Part shown: one piece after another, positions 1-6,586 of the stretch
Position numbering within the stretch: the stretch's first letter is position 1
Layout of the letters: each line of letters begins with the position of its first letter
DNA from: an uncultured Campylobacter sp.
GTDB taxonomy: Bacteria > Campylobacterota > Campylobacteria > Campylobacterales > Campylobacteraceae
DNA length: 10,346 bases
Direction: 5' to 3'
Assembly (NCBI GenBank): GCA_937875715.1
Contig: CALEHZ010000008.1
Span: 1-10,346, forward strand
Translations under genes and position numbers: made by a program
The notes under the pieces: model-generated
Database searches by the model: none
What the model was told of the DNA's origin: nothing
What the model saw: only the letters and a program-made list of their open reading frames with translations

Positions 1-314
1 CCTGTGATGTAAAAAACTTCTTTTCCATCAAGTTTTTTCACCTTAAAAGCATTATCTTCGCCCCATTGATGAACCGCAAGATTAAACTCTTTAACCGCCT
101 TAGCATCGCTAGTTTCGCATTTTACTTTAAATACATCTTCGCTATTTGAAAGAGCGACATAGCCGCCAAAGGCTCTAACACTTTCGTGAAGCTGGGCGAT
201 TTTGTCTAAATCTGGAACGCTAAGTCCAGCATCTTCTACACAGCGCTTAACTTGCGCCTTTAAAGCGTCATTTGGTGTGTAGCCTAGACTTGTTAAAATT
301 GGTGTGTAATGCAT
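1..314 (-). CDS. Hypothetical protein, 5' part only (C-terminus runs off the window)
   Basis: I do not recognise this protein. 104 codons are visible, beginning MHYTPILTSLGYTPNDAL and open to the window edge. The visible part is soluble-looking, with mixed charge, no signal peptide and no membrane segment. It has two cysteines (residues 25 and 67) but no paired metal-binding motif. The start is supported by a good Shine-Dalgarno sequence (AAGGAG, about 5 bases before the ATG) and an extended -10 element a short distance upstream. It lies downstream of prfB on the same strand with a gap of about 60 bases, and probably has its own promoter. Reading frame and start are convincing; function is unknown. 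Confidence 0.75.
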   Translation of the reverse strand, partial: MHYTPILTSLGYTPNDALKAQVKRCVEDAGLSVPDLDKIAQLHESVRAFGGYVALSNSEDVFKVKCETSDAKAVKEFNLAVHQWGEDNAFKVKKLDGKEVFYIT

Positions 315-341
315 ATTTTCTCCTTAAAAATTTGGTTTTGT

Positions 342-350
342 ATTTTAACA
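342..350 (-). promoter_or_regulatory. Candidate extended -10 promoter for the hypothetical gene at the left edge
   Basis: Read on the minus strand the sequence is TGTTAAAAT, that is TG-N-TAAAAT, matching an extended -10 element for the housekeeping sigma factor. Campylobacter promoters commonly lack a clear -35, and none is obvious here. A start point about 7 bases downstream would give a leader of roughly 20 bases before the ATG at 314. This is inference from the motif and spacing only. Confidence 0.4.
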
Positions 351-373
351 TAAATTTTGCTTTTTTTAGCAGA

Positions 374-1471
374 TTATTTACTTTTTTGTGCGATTAAAAC
401 ACCTTCAATTAGTTTTTTAATATCTCCGTCTAAAATCGCATCCGTTTGGCTAAAAGCTTCGCCACTTCGCACATCCTTTACTTGTTGATATGGAAAAAGC
501 ACATAAGAGCGTATTTGATGACCCCAGCCAATATCGTCTTTTTGGACATTTGCGGCTTTTGCGGCTTGTTCTTGTAGCTCATTTTCATATAGTCTTGATT
601 TTAGCATTTTCATCGCTGTGGCTTTGTTTTTGTGCTGACTTCTATCGTTTTGGCACTGAACTACGATGTTTGTAGGTATATGCGTGATTCGCACCGCACT
701 TTCAGTTTTATTTACATGCTGTCCGCCAGCACCACTTGCGCGGTAATAATCAATTCGTAAATCTTTTTCTTCAATATCAATTTGTATATCATCGTCGATT
801 TCGGGGCTTACCATCACGCTTGAAAAGCTAGTATGACGGCGTCCAGCGCTATCAAAAGGGCTTACTCGCACAAGGCGATGAACGCCATTTTCAGCCTTTA
901 AATATCCATAAGCATTTTGCCCACGAACGATGAAGCTAACATCTTTTAGTCCAGCTTCATCGCCTTCTTGAAAATCTAGCGTTTCTACCTTATAGCCTTC
1001 GCGTTCGCAAAAACGCAAATACATGCGGTAAAGCATACTTGCCCAGTCATTACTCTCAGTGCCACCAGCACCTGGATGAATTGTGATGATTGCGTTTTTA
1101 TCGTCATTTTCGCCACTTAGCATCATAGAGATTTCTAAGCTTGTGATTTTATCCTCTAAGGTCGTGCTATCGTCAAAAAGTGCGTTTATAGTCTCATTGT
1201 CATTTTCAGCTGTGGCAAGCTCAAATAGCTCTATTGCGTCATTTACAGCAGATTTTGCCTCGTTATAAGAATCTAAAATTCTACTTATTTTACTTTTTTC
1301 TTTGCCGATTTTGGCTGAATTTTCTGGGTCTAACCAAAAAGCTGGATCATTCTCAAGCTTTGCTATTTCGTCCATTCTGGCATTTAGCTCATCAGGGGCG
1401 ATTATGCTTGCGATATTTAATATTTTATTTTCCAAGCCTTTTAGAAGTTCGCTATATTCGTAACTATCCAT
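374..1471 (-). CDS. prfB: Peptide chain release factor 2 (RF2)
   Basis: RF2 reads UGA and UAA stop codons on the ribosome and triggers release of the finished peptide. The 365-residue product has the class I release factor layout: an N-terminal coiled-coil-rich domain (about 1-110), the stop-codon recognition tripeptide SPF at 204-206, which separates RF2 from RF1 (PxT), and the universal catalytic GGQ at 249-251 in the context [18 protein letters not shown]. Length is normal for RF2. The frame is uninterrupted and in-frame upstream codons reach a stop (TAA), so the start at 1471 needs no programmed frameshift; many bacteria use a CUU-UGA frameshift near codon 25 to autoregulate prfB. The Shine-Dalgarno sequence is weak (TGGAT just upstream). 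The gene follows hypA by 63 bases and may be cotranscribed with it. Confidence 0.97.
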   Translation of the reverse strand: MDSYEYSELLKGLENKILNIASIIAPDELNARMDEIAKLENDPAFWLDPENSAKIGKEKSKISRILDSYNEAKSAVNDAIELFELATAENDNETINALFDDSTTLEDKITSLEISMMLSGENDDKNAIITIHPGAGGTESNDWASMLYRMYLRFCEREGYKVETLDFQEGDEAGLKDVSFIVRGQNAYGYLKAENGVHRLVRVSPFDSAGRRHTSFSSVMVSPEIDDDIQIDIEEKDLRIDYYRASGAGGQHVNKTESAVRITHIPTNIVVQCQNDRSQHKNKATAMKMLKSRLYENELQEQAAKAANVQKDDIGWGHQIRSYVLFPYQQVKDVRSGEAFSQTDAILDGDIKKLIEGVLIAQKSK

Positions 1472-1534
1472 TTTTATCCATTTTTAAAAAATTCAAAATT
1501 GTCGATTTTATCCATTTTTTGCTTTAAAGCTGCT

Positions 1535-1876
1535 TTATTCCATCTCAAGCCGCATCAAAATCAAATCCTCGCCGCCTGTAACTTCAAGGTTTTTTTTCTC
1601 ACATCTTGGACAGCTAAACTCCCCAGCCTCAATCACACCGCTAAAGCCACAATCAGGGCATTTAACACTAATATCTTCTATATTTAATACAAGCTGGGCT
1701 TCGCTGCAAATCGAGCCTTCTTTAAAGCAATCGAAAGTGTTTTGAAGGTAATGAGGCTCAACGCCGCTTAGTTTGCCTACTTTAACTTCTATGCGCGTGA
1801 CTTTGATGCAGCCTTGATTCATCGCATTTGTCTCGCAAAGTTTGATTAAATCTTGAACTACTGATAATTCGTGCAT
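1535..1876 (-). CDS. hypA: Hydrogenase/urease nickel incorporation protein HypA
   Basis: HypA delivers nickel to the active site of NiFe-hydrogenase during maturation, working with HypB; in Helicobacter it also serves urease. The 113-residue length is standard for the family. The N-terminal MHE carries the conserved His2 nickel ligand. The structural zinc site is formed by two CPxC pairs, C73-P-D-C76 and C89-P-R-C92, with the usual spacing. The start is fixed by the invariant MHE and a good Shine-Dalgarno sequence, AAGGA, 7 bases before the ATG. It lies downstream of hypE, separated by a 202-base gap filled with repeats. In C. jejuni the hyp genes form one cluster; here hypE and hypA sit together between dnaJ and prfB, so the other hyp genes must lie elsewhere. 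Confidence 0.96.
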   Translation of the reverse strand: MHELSVVQDLIKLCETNAMNQGCIKVTRIEVKVGKLSGVEPHYLQNTFDCFKEGSICSEAQLVLNIEDISVKCPDCGFSGVIEAGEFSCPRCEKKNLEVTGGEDLILMRLEME

Positions 1877-1889
1877 TTTCTATCCTTTT

Positions 1890-2051
1890 TGAATTTTTTA
1901 AAAGCAGAAAATTCTGCCTGTGCTGAATTCTTTGAATTTTATGGATTTTATAAAATTCACAGCAGTCGCATTGAGCCTAGCAAAAAAATCAAAGCAAAAA
2001 ACTTAATTTTATAAAATTCAGCACTGAATTTTATAAAATTCATAAAATTCA
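1890..2051. repeat. Dispersed palindromic repeat cluster, hypA-hypE gap
   Basis: The gap holds several copies of the 9-base unit TGAATTTTA and its reverse complement TAAAATTCA. A perfect 18-base palindrome, TGAATTTTATAAAATTCA, is at 2025-2042 and is followed directly by a further TAAAATTCA unit (2043-2051). One-mismatch copies are at 2003-2020 and 1942-1959, the latter preceded by a direct TGAATTTTA at 1933-1941. A long-form half copy, TGAATTTTTTAAAA, starts at 1890. Spacers between copies are irregular and unrelated, so this is not a CRISPR array. Confidence 0.85.
1904..1917. promoter_or_regulatory. Short perfect inverted repeat upstream of hypA
   Basis: GCAGAAAATTCTGC is a 14-base inverted repeat (GCAGAA/TTCTGC around AA) ending 28 bases before the hypA start. 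It could be an operator or a small hairpin in the hypA leader. It does not resemble the NikR operator. No protein can be assigned from sequence. Confidence 0.25.
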
Positions 2052-2078
2052 AAGCGATTTTACTGGCTGATTTCTCGC

Positions 2079-3074
2079 CTAGCAAATGCGTGGCAAAAGC
2101 TCGCCTTTTGGCTCTTCTATATATCTAGTGCTGCCATAAATATTTTCTAAAATCACGCCATCTTTTGCTTCTAAAATTTCGCCGATTATAGCGGAATTTT
2201 CATTAAATTTTCGCAAAATTTCAAGTGCTTTATCGCTCTGATTTTCGTTAACTGCTAAAATAAAAGTGCCTTCATTTGCTAGTTCAAAAGCCTCAAAGCC
2301 AAGCAGTTCGCAAATGCCCATCACACCATCATTTATAGCGATTTTATCTTCATAAATTTTAATGCCTTTTTGCGCTGCTTTGCTCCACTCATTTAGCACG
2401 GCTGAGAGCCCGCCACGAGTAGCATCACGCATAGCTAGTGGGCGTAAATTAGCCTCATAAAGAGCGGCTACCACAGCATTTAGCGGCGCACAGTCGCTAG
2501 CAAAATCAATCTCAACATTATGCCGCGATGCCATCAAAGCAGCTCCGTGTCTGCCTATATCGCCGCTAAGTAGGATTTTAGCGCCAGGTTTTAGACGGCT
2601 AATTTGAGCAGGATTTTGCTCATCAAAAAGCGCTCCAATCACGCTTGTGTTTATAAAAAGCTTATCACAAGCACCTTTTGGCACGACTTTTGTATCGCCG
2701 CAAACGATTTTTACACCAGCAGTTTCTGCTGTTTTTTTCATGCTTTCAAGCACTTTTTTAAGCTCAGCTATACTAAAACCTTCTTCAATGATTAAGCCGC
2801 AGCTTAAAAAAAGTGGCTTTGCACCCATCATAGCCGCATCATTTAGCGAGCCGCAAACTGCGATTTTACCGATATCGCCACCAGCAAAAAATATAGGATT
2901 TACCACAAAGCTATCTGTGCTAAAAACTATTTTTGCTCCTTTAAAATCTAAAACCGCACTATCATCACTACGGCGCAAAATTTCATTATCAAAAATCCTA
3001 AAAATCAAATCATTTATAAGCGCATTCATCTGCTCGCCGCCACCGCCGTGCGCTAGTAAAATATTTTTCTCCAT
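2079..3074 (-). CDS. hypE: Hydrogenase maturation protein HypE (carbamoyl dehydratase)
   Basis: HypE takes a carbamoyl group from HypF onto its C-terminal cysteine and dehydrates it with ATP to a thiocyanate, the source of the CN ligands on the Fe atom of NiFe-hydrogenases. The product begins MEKNILLAHGGGGEQM, the typical HypE N-terminus, continues through the PurM/AIR-synthase-like fold (DDSAVLDF, GDIGKIAVCGSLNDAAMMGA, GDTKVVPKG, RDATRGGLSAVLNEW), and ends with the diagnostic PRIC, whose last residue is the modified cysteine. From this start it is 331 residues, normal for the family. An in-frame ATG at 3131 would add 19 residues translated straight from AT-rich repeats. I reject it because the family starts at MEKN and AAAGG lies at good spacing before the ATG at 3074. 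hypA follows on the same strand. Confidence 0.96.
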   Translation of the reverse strand: MEKNILLAHGGGGEQMNALINDLIFRIFDNEILRRSDDSAVLDFKGAKIVFSTDSFVVNPIFFAGGDIGKIAVCGSLNDAAMMGAKPLFLSCGLIIEEGFSIAELKKVLESMKKTAETAGVKIVCGDTKVVPKGACDKLFINTSVIGALFDEQNPAQISRLKPGAKILLSGDIGRHGAALMASRHNVEIDFASDCAPLNAVVAALYEANLRPLAMRDATRGGLSAVLNEWSKAAQKGIKIYEDKIAINDGVMGICELLGFEAFELANEGTFILAVNENQSDKALEILRKFNENSAIIGEILEAKDGVILENIYGSTRYIEEPKGELLPRIC

Positions 3075-3082
3075 TTTTTGCC

Positions 3083-3204
3083 TTTTTAAAAAATTCAAAG
3101 CCTGAATTTTATGAAATTTTATAAAATTCAAAACTGAATTTTATGAAAATCTTAAATTTTAAAAAATTCACCACCTGAATTTTTTAAAAAATGAATTTTA
3201 TAAA
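3083..3204. repeat. Dispersed palindromic repeat cluster, hypE-dnaJ gap
   Basis: Almost the whole gap is made of TGAATTTTA-type units in both orientations. Core copies start near 3090, 3103, 3123, 3135, 3163, 3176 and 3192. TGAATTTTA at 3103-3111 runs directly into a 19-base near-palindrome at 3112-3130, the same direct-then-inverted layout seen at 1933-1959 and 8439-8465. Long-form copies with six A/T pairs are at 3157-3170 and 3176-3189. The cluster reaches to within a few bases of the hypE ribosome binding site. Confidence 0.85.
3157..3189 (-). terminator. Repeat-built hairpin behind dnaJ, possible terminator
   Basis: Two long-form repeat arms form a perfect 14-bp stem (TTTTAAAAAATTCA with TGAATTTTTTAAAA) around a 5-base loop, GGTGG on the minus strand. 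It begins 22 bases past the dnaJ stop codon. The stem has a single G-C pair and the T-tract that follows is short and broken, so termination may be weak. The structure is symmetrical and could act on either strand. Confidence 0.4.
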
Positions 3205-3210
3205 CTTACT

Positions 3211-4329
3211 TTAATCGCCTGAAAACCAGCTTTTTATCTTATCAAATACGCCTTCAAAAAAGCCTTCTTCGCTTTTAATTTCTCCGGCTTTTATGCCAAA
3301 ACTTTCTTGTAATTTTTCTAAAAGTTCTCTTTGTTCGTCGCTTAGAGATTTTGGCGTGATTATGCTAATTTGTGCGATTAAATCGCCTTTTTGTCCGCTT
3401 TTTACATTTTTTACACCTTGGGCTTCAAAGCGAAATTGCGCCTTGTCTTTTGCGCCAATTGGCAGTTTTAGCGTGGTTTTTTCACGCAAAGTTGGTATTT
3501 CTATGCTCTCACCTAGCATAGCTTGGGTGAAAAACACTGGAATTTCTATATAAACATCATCGCCGTGACGGACAAAATGCTCATCTTCTCGCACTTTTAG
3601 CCGCACATACAAATCGCCCTTGCCGTATTTTCCCTCATGTCCCTTGTTAGCTACTCGCACACGGTTGCCATTATCGATGCCCTCTGGAATGTTTATTTCA
3701 ATTTTTGTTTTTTCTTCTTCGTAGCCAAGTCCATCGCATTTAGGGCATTTTTCTTTTATCATCTCGCCGCTGCCGTAGCAGTGCGGACAGGTTTGAACTA
3801 TGCTCATAAATCCTTGGCGAATTCCTACTTGTCCATTTCCGCCACAATGTGGGCAAACGCTCTTTTCGCCGTCTTTTGCACCAGTTGCATCGCAAGCTTT
3901 GCAAGGATATTTTTTAAAAAATTCAAGCTCTTTAGAACAGCCAAAAACCGCTTCATTAAAGTCAATTTTAAGTAAAATTTCTAAATCTAATTCGTATATA
4001 TCATCTTTTGCTTTTTTGCGGGCACCGCTTGATCTGCCGCCGCCAAAAAACGAGCTAAAAATATCGCTAAAATCAAAATTTTCAAAGCCTGAAAAGCCGC
4101 CCATGCCAGAACTATTCAAGCCTTCTTCGCCGTATTTATCATAAATTGCACGTTTTTCATTATTGCTTAAAACTTCGTAAGCTTGGCTGATTTCTTTGAA
4201 TTTTTCTTCGCTTTCTTTGTCGCCTTCGTTTCTGTCTGGATGGTATTTTAAGGCTAGTTTTCTATATGCTTTTTTTATTTCATCACTGCTAGCTGTTTGT
4301 GATACGCCTAAAAGTTCGTAATAGTCCAA
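3211..4329 (-). CDS. dnaJ: Chaperone protein DnaJ (Hsp40)
   Basis: DnaJ is the co-chaperone that binds unfolded protein and stimulates DnaK ATPase. All domains of a type I DnaJ are present in 372 residues: a J-domain (1-70) with the HPD motif at 30-32, a Gly/Phe-rich linker (about 72-100), a zinc domain with four CxxC pairs (C143/C146, C159/C162, C181/C184, C195/C198), and the C-terminal substrate-binding region. The first zinc repeat is slightly degenerate (CKACDATG). The start codon is TTG. It is supported by AAGGA six bases upstream, and an in-frame TAA lies just two codons before it, leaving no alternative upstream start. It is divergent from racR, the arrangement known in C. jejuni. hypE follows downstream. 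Confidence 0.97.
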   Translation of the reverse strand: MDYYELLGVSQTASSDEIKKAYRKLALKYHPDRNEGDKESEEKFKEISQAYEVLSNNEKRAIYDKYGEEGLNSSGMGGFSGFENFDFSDIFSSFFGGGRSSGARKKAKDDIYELDLEILLKIDFNEAVFGCSKELEFFKKYPCKACDATGAKDGEKSVCPHCGGNGQVGIRQGFMSIVQTCPHCYGSGEMIKEKCPKCDGLGYEEEKTKIEINIPEGIDNGNRVRVANKGHEGKYGKGDLYVRLKVREDEHFVRHGDDVYIEIPVFFTQAMLGESIEIPTLREKTTLKLPIGAKDKAQFRFEAQGVKNVKSGQKGDLIAQISIITPKSLSDEQRELLEKLQESFGIKAGEIKSEEGFFEGVFDKIKSWFSGD

Positions 4330-4362
4330 AATTTATCCTTAAAAATAAAAAGTAAAGCGCAG

Positions 4363-4370
4363 ATTTTAGC
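4363..4370 (-). promoter_or_regulatory. Candidate dnaJ promoter (-10 element)
   Basis: On the minus strand, TAAAAT (4368-4363) is preceded by a T-rich stretch and GC, compatible with a housekeeping -10. A start about 7 bases on gives a leader of about 26 bases before the dnaJ TTG. No CIRCE-type or HspR-type heat-shock operator was recognised. The element lies within the imperfect dyad at 4361-4379. Confidence 0.4.
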
Positions 4371-4411
4371 TAAAAATCTTAAATTTTTGCTAAAAAATTC
4401 CAATTTTTAGT

Positions 4412-4417
4412 TATAAT
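4412..4417 (+). promoter_or_regulatory. Candidate racR promoter (consensus -10 TATAAT)
   Basis: A perfect TATAAT follows a T-rich run (CAATTTTTAGT), the typical Campylobacter housekeeping arrangement in which periodic T-tracts replace a -35 box. A start near 4424 would give a leader of about 24 bases. That leader is almost entirely a repeat half-copy (TTTAAAAAATTCA, 4424-4436) joined to the ribosome binding site. Confidence 0.6.
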
Positions 4418-4435
4418 TGCGTGTTTAAAAAATTC

Positions 4436-4441
4436 AAAGGA
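4436..4441 (+). promoter_or_regulatory. Ribosome binding site deciding the racR start
   Basis: AAAGGA precedes three ATGs, at 4441, 4445 and 4448. The ATG at 4441 is out of frame and overlaps the site. The ATG at 4445 is in frame but only 3 bases away. The ATG at 4448 is 6 bases away, a normal spacing, so 4448 is preferred. Confidence 0.6.
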
Positions 4442-4447
4442 TGAATG

Positions 4448-5119
4448 ATGATAAATGTTTTAATGATCGAAGATGATGCTGAGTTTGCTGCTGTTTTGGC
4501 TGAGTATTTAGAAAAATACAATATCAAAATCACAAATTATGAAGATCCATATCTTGGCATTAGCGCAGGGATCAAAAACTTTGATTTGCTGATTTTAGAT
4601 CTTACTTTGCCTGGAATGGACGGGCTTGAAGCTTGTAAAGAAATCCGTGAAAAGTATGATATTCCAATCATTATAAGCTCAGCTCGCTCGGATGTAAATG
4701 ATAGAGTTGTGGGACTTCAAATCGGCGCAGATGATTATTTGCCAAAGCCTTATGATCCAAAAGAAATGCACGCACGCATAATAAGCCTGATTCGCAGATA
4801 CAAAAAAAGCGTTGAAATGGCAGAAAGTGCGAGCGAGAGCGTATTTAAAATCGATGATAATCGCCATGAAATCAGCTTTCATGGAAAACCACTAATTTTA
4901 ACTCCGGCTGAGTATGAAATACTTGAGTATTTAGTCAAGCAGCACAGCTTTTCAGTCTCACGCGAACAGCTAGTCTATCACTGCAAAAGTCTAAAAGACA
5001 AAGACTCAAAAAGCTTGGATGTAATAATCGGTCGTCTTCGCACCAAAATTGGTGATAATTCAAAGGCACCAAAGCACATTTTTTCAGTGCGTGGAATCGG
5101 CTATAAACTAATTGGCTAA
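4448..5119 (+). CDS. racR: Two-component response regulator RacR (OmpR/PhoB family)
   Basis: RacR is the DNA-binding partner of the RacS sensor; in C. jejuni the pair affects temperature-dependent growth, colonisation and respiratory gene control. The 223-residue product has a receiver domain (about 1-115) with acidic pocket D9/D10, phospho-acceptor D51 in LDLTLPGMDG, S78 and K100. The C-terminal winged helix (about 135-223) shows LTPAEYEILEYL, the recognition helix region SLDVIIGRLRTKIGD and the final wing FSVRGIGYKLIG. Assignment to RacR rather than another OmpR-type regulator rests on the order dnaJ / racR-racS-recR, which matches C. jejuni. An in-frame ATG at 4445 would add one Met. The gene has its own likely promoter and is followed at once by a strong hairpin terminator, which is unusual upstream of a cognate kinase gene. 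Confidence 0.9.
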   Translation: MINVLMIEDDAEFAAVLAEYLEKYNIKITNYEDPYLGISAGIKNFDLLILDLTLPGMDGLEACKEIREKYDIPIIISSARSDVNDRVVGLQIGADDYLPKPYDPKEMHARIISLIRRYKKSVEMAESASESVFKIDDNRHEISFHGKPLILTPAEYEILEYLVKQHSFSVSREQLVYHCKSLKDKDSKSLDVIIGRLRTKIGDNSKAPKHIFSVRGIGYKLIG

Positions 5120-5126
5120 AGGCTTG

Positions 5127-5169
5127 GAGTTAAAAAATTCAAAAGCTTGAATTTTTTAACTCTTTTTTT
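5127..5169 (+). terminator. Intrinsic terminator after racR, built from the repeat
   Basis: A perfect 16-bp stem (GAGTTAAAAAATTCAA with TTGAATTTTTTAACTC) closes on the 4-base loop AAGC and is followed by seven Ts (5163-5169). It starts 8 bases after the racR stop codon. The inner part of each arm is the long-form repeat half AAAAAATTCA. The outer GAGTT/AACTC pairs are specific to this copy. It should terminate or attenuate transcription before racS. Confidence 0.75.
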
Positions 5170-5171
5170 GC

Positions 5172-5340
5172 TGAATTTTTTGGCTTAATTTTAAACTTGA
5201 ATTTTATAAAAGTGAATTTTATAAAAGTGAATTTTTTAAAAAATTCAAACGCTGAATTTTATAAAATTCAATCAGTTTAGAAAATTCAAAGAATTTTAAA
5301 AAATTCAAGCAGGACAAAATTTAATTTTTTAAAAAATTCA
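5172..5340. repeat. Dispersed palindromic repeat cluster, racR-racS gap
   Basis: This is the densest array in the window. It includes two tandem 15-base direct units, TGAATTTTATAAAAG, at 5198-5212 and 5213-5227, then the perfect 20-base palindrome TGAATTTTTTAAAAAATTCA (5228-5247) and the perfect 18-base palindrome TGAATTTTATAAAATTCA (5253-5270). Further half copies lie at 5172, 5283 and 5300, and a one-mismatch 20-base palindrome (5321-5340) touches the racS start codon. The cores (TTTTATAAAA) also resemble -10 elements on both strands, so an internal racS promoter here cannot be excluded. Confidence 0.88.
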
Positions 5341-5341
5341 A

Positions 5342-6586
5342 ATGAAAATTTCTTTAAAAACTAAAATTACTACGATATTTGTAGTTGGATTTATCATAAT
5401 TTCACTGCTTTTTTACCTGCTTTCGTATTTAGCACACGAGCAGTTTGTAAACAAAATCCGCACAAATCAGCTAAATGCGATAAACTGGCTAGTATCTTTG
5501 TATCAAAAATCTACATTGCCAGATAACTGGGATGAGTATTTCAAAAACTTTGATTTAGCCTATGTCAAAAACAAAGAGCTGCGAAATAATCTACTCAGCG
5601 AAGCTGTGAGCATAAATAGCAACGAAACGCCACTTGGTGTAGTTGAGATGATAGAATATAGTGGCGAACCATATCTAAAACTACGAAATAAAGGCGTTAT
5701 AATCTTGCTTGAGAGCACGCAAAAAAGCAGTAAAGAAGATGTGTTTTTTGGCTATTTGCTAACAATTATTTTGCTTGGTGGCTTTTATGTCTCAATCTAT
5801 GGCTCGCTTGCGCCGCTGCGCCGCTTAAAAGCTGATATAAAGCGCTTTGCAAATGGTGAAATGGATGCGATGTGCCAAATAGATGTGCCAAAAGGCGAGG
5901 ACGAAATAGAACAGATTTCGTATGAGTTTAATAAAGCTACTTGTAAAATCAAGGATTTGTTAGTTTCAAGACAGCTGTTTTTACGCACGATTATGCATGA
6001 GCTAAAAACGCCAATTGGCAAAGGTCGCATCATGGCTGAAATGCTAGAAAACGAAAGCCACAAAACACGCCTTATCAGTGTGTTTGAGCGACTTAATATG
6101 CTTTTAAATGAGTTTAGCAAAATTGAGCAGTTAATTAGCAAAAATTATGCGCTAAATTATGAAGAATATCATTTTTCGCTGATTTTAGAGCAGGTTAGCG
6201 ATCTTTTGATGCTTGATAATTTTGAAAAATTCATTAGTGTGAAATTTGATGGCGACCCGATTTTGCGTGTGGATTTTCAGCTTTTTTCACTGGCGATTAA
6301 AAATCTGCTTGATAATGCTTTAAAATATTCTAGCGATAAAAAGGCAGTTTTGGAGGTTTATGAGGACATGCTTTGCATTAAAAATGCTGGCAAGCCCTTG
6401 GAGCATAAAATTGAGCATTATTTACAAGCTTTTGTGCGTGAAAAGAACCAAAATATCGCTGGCATGGGGCTTGGGCTGTATATAATTGACACAATTTGTG
6501 CTATGCATAAATTTAGTCTAAAATACAAATATATTGATGGCAATCATTGCTTTTATGTGGTTTTCAATGAAGCTAGACAGATTTGA
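5342..6586 (+). CDS. racS: Sensor histidine kinase RacS
   Basis: RacS is the inner-membrane sensor kinase that phosphorylates RacR. The 414-residue protein has a first membrane segment (about 10-29), a periplasmic sensing region (about 30-136), a second membrane segment (about 137-153), a HAMP-like linker (154-205), an H-box with the phospho-accepting His at 219 (MHELKTPIGK), and an ATPase domain with N-box LLDNALKYS (N325) and G-box GMGLGLYI (374-381). The usual DxGxG box reads CIKNAG (345-350), with Asn where Asp is normal, a variation found in some kinase families. No Shine-Dalgarno sequence precedes the ATG: the bases before it are the end of a repeat, and an in-frame TAA lies four codons upstream, so the start cannot be extended. 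The 3' end overlaps recR by 20 bases. Confidence 0.9.
   Translation: MKISLKTKITTIFVVGFIIISLLFYLLSYLAHEQFVNKIRTNQLNAINWLVSLYQKSTLPDNWDEYFKNFDLAYVKNKELRNNLLSEAVSINSNETPLGVVEMIEYSGEPYLKLRNKGVIILLESTQKSSKEDVFFGYLLTIILLGGFYVSIYGSLAPLRRLKADIKRFANGEMDAMCQIDVPKGEDEIEQISYEFNKATCKIKDLLVSRQLFLRTIMHELKTPIGKGRIMAEMLENESHKTRLISVFERLNMLLNEFSKIEQLISKNYALNYEEYHFSLILEQVSDLLMLDNFEKFISVKFDGDPILRVDFQLFSLAIKNLLDNALKYSSDKKAVLEVYEDMLCIKNAGKPLEHKIEHYLQAFVREKNQNIAGMGLGLYIIDTICAMHKFSLKYKYIDGNHCFYVVFNEARQI

Noticed and set aside
374..1515. Programmed frameshift in prfB
   Set aside because: The RF2 frame is open from its ATG to its stop codon and no CUU-UGA site occurs near the start.
2604..4144. Open frames on the plus strand opposite hypE and dnaJ (for example 2647-3105, 3637-3975, 3800-4144)
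   Set aside because: They are antisense shadows of strongly supported genes, with no recognisable domain, no ribosome binding site and odd composition.
5172..5340. Possible CRISPR array in the racR-racS repeats
   Set aside because: Repeat units are 9-20 bases, palindromic and variable, with spacers of 0-20 bases that are themselves partly repeat; no cas gene is present.
5797..6141. Minus-strand open frame opposite racS
   Set aside because: It lies wholly within the kinase core of racS and reads as low-quality hydrophobic and Ser-rich sequence typical of antisense frames.
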